A stretch of 64,000 nt of DNA from Bacillota bacterium (GTDB lineage Bacteria; Vulcanimicrobiota; JAJTBE01), in NCBI GenBank assembly GCA_021287065.1, contig JAJTBE010000164.1, positions 1-64,000 of the forward strand, given 5' to 3'. Shown in pieces: positions 60,278-64,000 of the stretch (its first letter is position 1; each line of letters begins with the position of its first letter). Both the position numbers and the translations under genes were made by a program. The notes below the pieces were generated by a model. The model saw nothing but the letters and a program-made list of their open reading frames with translations, was not told where the DNA came from and ran no database searches.

Positions 60278-61214
60278 TCAGTCCCTTTGCGCCTTTATAT
60301 TTGGGATAGTCCTCAGGAACACCGGCTTGCTCATGATTTTTACTCTTGCAGCAGAATTCGTAATCTTTACCGTTTTCAATAACCCTGTAAGATTCAGAAT
60401 AAGTATTTTTTCCGCTTTCCTTGCAGGTGGGTAAAAAGTGGAGATAGTTCGGCACTAATAAATCAAGCCTGTCAGGATACTTATTATTATCCATATAATA
60501 CATTTCAAGGGCTGTAGCAATATTTTTTATGTTATTCATACAACCAAAATACCTGGCTTTGTGTATTTCCTGTTCGGTGATTGAAGCATTCAGTGATTTG
60601 AGATAATTGATTATGGGCTGATTATCATTTGAATATGCAAGATAAAGAGGAGTTCTTCCTGATGCATCTCCTGAAGTATAATCTGCACCTTTATCCACAA
60701 GATATTTAACCATCGAAAGATTTCCGTTTCTTATAGCGCTGGTTAGGGGTGATTCTCCCTTTCTGTTCTTTTTGTTTATATCAGCTCCGTTTTTAAGCAA
60801 TACCGATACTATTTCAAAATCTTTTCCGCATGCTGAGATGAGAATCGGAGTATCTCCGGCTTCGTCACTTATGTTTGTATCAGCTTTTAAATCCAGAAGA
60901 AGACATACCAGCCTAAGATTTGATTTTTCCACTGCTATACTGAGGGGAGTTCTTCCTTTATTTTCTTTGGCATTAACATCCGCCCCCTGACCTGTGAGCC
61001 ATTTGCAAAGCCAGTAATTGTCAGTATTTGTTGCATAATGCAGGGGAGTCCATCCGTGTGAGTCTTTTGCCTTGAGCTGCTCGGGGGTGCTTCTCGAAAT
61101 TTTTATTAGTTCTCCAAAATCTCCTCTTGCTGCAGCAAGGTGGCTTTCGTCCGCCCATACTGCATTAAAGGTGAAAACCATAATCAGGGTGATGGCTGTG
61201 AGAATTTTTTTCAT
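60240..61214 (-). CDS. exported ankyrin-repeat protein with pilin-head-like C-terminus
   Basis: A 324-residue exported protein: signal peptide (1-21), then five to six ankyrin repeats (about 30-215), for example KENKGRTPLSIAVEKSNLRLV and KKNRKGESPLTSAIRNGNL. Residues 225-324 do not look like ankyrin: CMNNIKNIATALEMYYMDNN then KYPDRLDLLVPNYLHFLPTC, and the end AGVPEDYPKYKGAKGL matches the pilin at 50.3 kb in order and in three Cys positions. AAGGAGG precedes the ATG. Convergent with the Nudix gene. Confidence 0.86.
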   Translation of the reverse strand: MKKILTAITLIMVFTFNAVWADESHLAAARGDFGELIKISRSTPEQLKAKDSHGWTPLHYATNTDNYWLCKWLTGQGADVNAKENKGRTPLSIAVEKSNLRLVCLLLDLKADTNISDEAGDTPILISACGKDFEIVSVLLKNGADINKKNRKGESPLTSAIRNGNLSMVKYLVDKGADYTSGDASGRTPLYLAYSNDNQPIINYLKSLNASITEQEIHKARYFGCMNNIKNIATALEMYYMDNNKYPDRLDLLVPNYLHFLPTCKESGKNTYSESYRVIENGKDYEFCCKSKNHEQAGVPEDYPKYKGAKGLIMPTAPVSSRPF

Positions 61215-61292
61215 CTTTGGTCCTCCTTGTTTATTTCTTCTTTGTTTTAAACAGTCATGTTATTCAAATGTTCATTTTTTTAAAAGAAAATT

Positions 61293-61320
61293 AAAAAAGC
61301 CCGCTGTTGCAGGCTTTTTT
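61293..61320 (-). terminator. terminator of the lipoprotein gene
   Basis: On the minus strand AAAAAAGCCTGC ... GCGGGCTTTTTT forms a stem of about 11 pairs with one mismatch, followed by T residues, 24 bases after the lipoprotein stop. Confidence 0.82.
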
Positions 61321-61343
61321 ATATGTTTAGCTCTAAAGCTTAA

Positions 61344-62060
61344 TTACTTGGTTTCAGCTTTTTCGCCTTCGGCTTTGGGTGCTTCGCCTTCGGTTTTGGG
61401 TGCATCGGCTTTTTCGCCTTCAGCTTTGGGTGCTTCGCCTTCTACTTTGGCATCGCCTTCGGCTTTAGGAGCGTCGCCTTCGGGCTTAACTTCGCTGTTT
61501 GTGCTCTTTTTGCCTTTTACATCGACGACTTTCCACTTGCCATCTACTTTTTCGAGGGTAAGTGTGTCTTCGATTGTATCTTCTGAGGTTTTCTCTTTGC
61601 CATCAACGGTCATTTTGAATGCGCCTTTGGCTTCGACTTTAACTTCAGCTTTGTCGCCGTCTACTTTGTTTACGGTGACTTTAATGTCTTTGAAAGCTAC
61701 TTCAGCTCTTTTCTCTTTAACGAGACCTGCTACGAGAACTACTGATCCGATATCGCCAGCTTCATTAGGTGATTTGGCGGTTTTGATCTTCTCGACGATT
61801 TCTTTCTTAATGACTTCGCCGGTGAGCTTTTCTACGTCGCCTTTTGATACGTTATCATAGAGAGCTGTTGCTGCAGCCTGAAGGTCTGCATCTGCGGGAG
61901 CTGCTGCGGGTGATCCTGCGGGAGCGGCGGGTGAGCCTGCCGGAGGAGCGGCCGGAGGAGCTGCCGGGGTCTGGGGTGCCGGCTGAGGATTGCAACCTAC
62001 GATTGCGCCGATAAGAAAGATACACATGACTACGAGGGACAGGGTTTTGGTGAGATTCAT
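61344..62060 (-). CDS. lipoprotein with Pro-rich linker and KAEGE-type tail repeats
   Basis: A 238-residue lipoprotein: signal peptide with lipobox IVGC (Cys23), a Pro/Ala linker (about 25-60), a central domain (about 60-175, DNVSKGDVEKLTGEVIKKEI and DKAEVKVEAKGAF, DUF4878-like by general appearance) and a Glu/Lys/Ala tail (about 190-238) with near-repeats such as EGEAPKAEGEKADAPKTEGE. AAAGGAGAT precedes the ATG. It has its own promoter and terminator, so it is monocistronic and probably abundant. Partner unknown. Confidence 0.88.
   Translation of the reverse strand: MNLTKTLSLVVMCIFLIGAIVGCNPQPAPQTPAAPPAAPPAGSPAAPAGSPAAAPADADLQAAATALYDNVSKGDVEKLTGEVIKKEIVEKIKTAKSPNEAGDIGSVVLVAGLVKEKRAEVAFKDIKVTVNKVDGDKAEVKVEAKGAFKMTVDGKEKTSEDTIEDTLTLEKVDGKWKVVDVKGKKSTNSEVKPEGDAPKAEGDAKVEGEAPKAEGEKADAPKTEGEAPKAEGEKAETK
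61347..61490 (-). repeat. DNA minisatellite coding for the EGEAPKAEGEK repeats
   Basis: The C-terminus of the lipoprotein gene consists of near-identical short coding repeats (cttcggctttgggtgcttcg on the plus strand and variants). It is prone to slippage, so the tail length may vary between strains. Confidence 0.65.
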
Positions 62061-62102
62061 TTTACATCTCCTTTTTTTTATTTTTTTATCCCGATTTCCC
62101 CG

Positions 62103-62131
62103 ATTTTACTATAAGGGATCGAAAAAGTCAA
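62103..62131 (-). promoter_or_regulatory. sigma-70-type promoter of the 61.3 kb lipoprotein
   Basis: On the minus strand TTGACT (62126-62131), a 17-base spacer and TAAAAT (62103-62108). The start site would be about 62096, about 36 bases before the ATG. One of the best matches to the consensus in the window. Confidence 0.72.
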
Positions 62132-62181
62132 TATATCCCCATTAAATCGATTAACCGGGTTAAACGCCTTTAATGTCGTGC

Positions 62182-63837
62182 TTATCTGAAGACAAGCGGA
62201 CTGAAAATTAACCACATTACGATGATTGTCGCTGCCAGCAGGACACTCAGACCTACATTTACCGAAATTGCCGTTGCTTCCTTCCGGGTTACAAGCATAT
62301 CTTCATTTTCTTCATTCTTTGCTTCGAATATTTCAAGCTTATCTTTTGAAGGTGCCGGTGTTATAAGGCTTACCACCACCAGAAGCACGCTTGATATCAC
62401 AAACAGTATAACCGCAAAATGAAGGAAATTAATATTTGCAAAGTTTACCAGTTCAGGTGAAACTATTGCATCGGGAGTATTAGCCACTGCTGAAATTTTA
62501 CCTGTTTTTACACCAAGTTCAGCTAAAAATCTTGCAGCGCCAACTGCAAATCCACCGAGAAGGGCTGCCAGAGCACCTGCTCCGTTAACTCTTTTCCAGA
62601 GAAGTCCTATAAGGAAAACGCAGGCGATAGGCGGTGATACATAAGCCTGAATCGACTGAAGATACACATAGAGCTGCCCGCTCATCTTTCCGATGATGGG
62701 AAGCCAGGCAAGTCCGCCGATAACGAGGATTCCTGTAGCTACCTGACCTGCAAACACAAGTTCCTTTTCTGATGCATCAGGCTTGGCTTCTCTGTAAAAG
62801 TCCATAACTGCAAGGGTTGAGCTTGAGTTGAATACGCTGGAAAGCGAACTCATAAGCGCAGCCAGAAGTGCAGCTATTACAATTCCCTTAATACCCGGAG
62901 GGAGAAGCTGGTTTACCATTGTAGCATACATTTCATCAGGCTTCACACCGGGGAAAAGAACTGCTCCTGCAAGACCGGGGAGAACAAGGATGAAAACCGG
63001 TAATATTTTGAGAAAACCGGCAAAAATAGTGGCTTTCTGACCTTCGTGAACATCTTTTGCCGCCAGGGTTCTCTGAACAATCATCTGGTCTGTGCACCAA
63101 TACCATATTCCGAGAATCGGCGCACCAAACAGTATTCCGGTCCACGGAAAATCAGGATGATGAAGTCCCTGCCATACTGAAAAATATGTAGGGGCAAGTT
63201 TTGACGCAAGAACCGGAAATCCTCCTACTTTTGTCATTGCCGTAAAAGTAAGAATTATACCTCCGGCAATCAGGATGAATGCCTGAATAAAATCGGTATA
63301 AATAACAGCTCTCAGACCACCGAACACTGTATAAACACCGGTTGCAATGACAAGAACGATAGCGCCTGTGTACATATCCCATCCGAGGATGGTTTTAAGC
63401 ACGAGTGCTCCTGCATACAGAGCAACGCTCACTTTTGTAAAAATATATGCAATGAGGGAAATCGCAGCCAGATAGTTGCGGCAGCCTCTGTTGAATCGTT
63501 TTTCAAGAAATTCCGGCATTGTGAAAACACCGGTTTTGAGGTAAAAAGGTACGAAAAACCAACCGAGAATCAGAAGTATAAAGCAGGCAATCCATTCGAA
63601 CTGTCCCACTGCAAGTCCGCTTGCTGAACCTGAGCTTGCAAGACCGATAAAGTGCTCGGCAGAGATATTACTTGCAAAGAGACTGGCTCCGATAGCCATC
63701 CAGCCGATGCCTTCACCGCCGAGAAAGTAGTTTTTTGAACTTTCCATACTGGTTCTGCTGGACCACCAGCCTATAAAACCGACTACTGCAAAATAACCAA
63801 TCAGGATTACAATGTCTATTCCGGCAATGTTCTGCAA
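62182..63837 (-). CDS. sodium:solute symporter (SSS family)
   Basis: A 551-residue inner-membrane protein with about 13-14 helices; GGRGIG-like FLGGEGIGWMAIGASLFASN and VFGGLRAVIYTDFIQA mark the SSS/vSGLT family, which couples Na+ to sugar, amino acid or other solute uptake. The substrate is undetermined. The start is TTG 63837 (MQNIAGIDIV) with GGGAG eight bases upstream. Monocistronic by position. Confidence 0.92.
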   Translation of the reverse strand: MQNIAGIDIVILIGYFAVVGFIGWWSSRTSMESSKNYFLGGEGIGWMAIGASLFASNISAEHFIGLASSGSASGLAVGQFEWIACFILLILGWFFVPFYLKTGVFTMPEFLEKRFNRGCRNYLAAISLIAYIFTKVSVALYAGALVLKTILGWDMYTGAIVLVIATGVYTVFGGLRAVIYTDFIQAFILIAGGIILTFTAMTKVGGFPVLASKLAPTYFSVWQGLHHPDFPWTGILFGAPILGIWYWCTDQMIVQRTLAAKDVHEGQKATIFAGFLKILPVFILVLPGLAGAVLFPGVKPDEMYATMVNQLLPPGIKGIVIAALLAALMSSLSSVFNSSSTLAVMDFYREAKPDASEKELVFAGQVATGILVIGGLAWLPIIGKMSGQLYVYLQSIQAYVSPPIACVFLIGLLWKRVNGAGALAALLGGFAVGAARFLAELGVKTGKISAVANTPDAIVSPELVNFANINFLHFAVILFVISSVLLVVVSLITPAPSKDKLEIFEAKNEENEDMLVTRKEATAISVNVGLSVLLAATIIVMWLIFSPLVFR

Positions 63838-63862
63838 AATTTACACTCCCATTCTGAAGAAT

Positions 63863-64000
63863 TTATGAAATAAAACTTCTCGGGATGCGTCTTTTCTTTT
63901 TGAGATTCAATTTACAACAGCATTTCCCGATTATCCCCAATAGTTTTTCAGGCAGGCGCCTGAAAGAACGGTCGCCATTGCAGGTGTTGTCTGAAGTGTC
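63863..64000 (-). CDS. partial open frame at the right edge, possibly a gene end
   Basis: The minus strand is open from the window edge to TAA at 63863-63865, about 45 codons, ending in a basic, Cys-containing stretch (IIGKCCCKLNLKKKRRIPR). It could be the C-terminus of a gene that starts beyond the window, but there is no domain to recognise. Listed with low confidence. Confidence 0.25.
   Translation of the reverse strand, partial: DTSDNTCNGDRSFRRLPEKLLGIIGKCCCKLNLKKKRRIPRSFIS

Overview
The window is a gene-dense stretch of a diderm bacterial chromosome. It holds 57 supported protein genes plus one edge fragment, no rRNA or tRNA that I can see, no CRISPR array and no intact insertion sequence. 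Diderm, largely anaerobic physiology is suggested by a TolC channel with an adaptor, lipoproteins and LspA, type IV pilus genes, a clostridial-type 2[4Fe-4S] ferredoxin, a radical SAM/B12 enzyme, an NfnA-like flavoprotein and a corrinoid methyltransferase. The mix of zinc-ribbon membrane proteins, FecR-domain secreted proteins and pilin-like modules reminds me of uncultured phyla such as Riflebacteria, Wallbacteria or Muirbacteria. That is an impression from gene content, not a placement.

Layout. 1-12.3 kb: aspS, a Gly/Ser-rich protein, a PHP-family endonuclease Q-like protein, a secreted beta-propeller, a phosphoribosyltransferase, a secreted HExxH protease, Bcp peroxiredoxin, a pentapeptide-repeat protein, an orphan 2-oxoacid dehydrogenase E1 beta with a YbjN-like partner, and PEGA and TPR envelope proteins. 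12.3-26.8 kb: a DUF3160 secreted protein, a two-domain peptidoglycan hydrolase, a phosphorelay ending in an HD-GYP c-di-GMP phosphodiesterase, a SagB-type oxidoreductase, a PAS/GAF histidine kinase, and a MacA/TolC pair without its pump. 27-30.4 kb: PilZ, PilX-like and PilV-like pilus genes, a rhomboid protease and a ferredoxin. 30.4-31.85 kb: a non-coding block of nested repeats with a small mobile element (MITE) inserted in one repeat copy.

31.85-46.1 kb: a membrane protein, a methyl-THF methyltransferase with a His-tailed DMT transporter, a glycosyltransferase/radical SAM pair, two tandem FecR-domain proteins translationally coupled to a CHASE2 class III cyclase, a lipoprotein and two zinc-ribbon proteins. 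46.1-50.8 kb: hflX (with a start-codon anomaly), DUF4129-DUF4350-MoxR, and a major-pilin-like gene. 50.8-60.3 kb: housekeeping genes rsmD, recG, rplU, prp (with a membrane-anchored extension and no rpmA after it), nfnA-like, ileS, lspA and an RNase H-like/Nudix fusion. 60.2-64 kb: an ankyrin protein with a pilin-head tail, a lipoprotein and a sodium:solute symporter.

Themes. Nucleotide second-messenger signalling (HD-GYP, PilZ, CHASE2 cyclase) sits among pilus and envelope genes. The most novel pattern is one C-terminal pilin-head-like module found on a real prepilin, on a zinc-ribbon membrane protein (twice) and on an ankyrin protein. Genes are tightly packed: three convergent pairs share their stop codons in a 4-base overlap, two more overlap further, and several starts are TTG or GTG. 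Good promoters follow a sigma-70-like pattern (TTGnnn, about 17 bases, TAnnnT).
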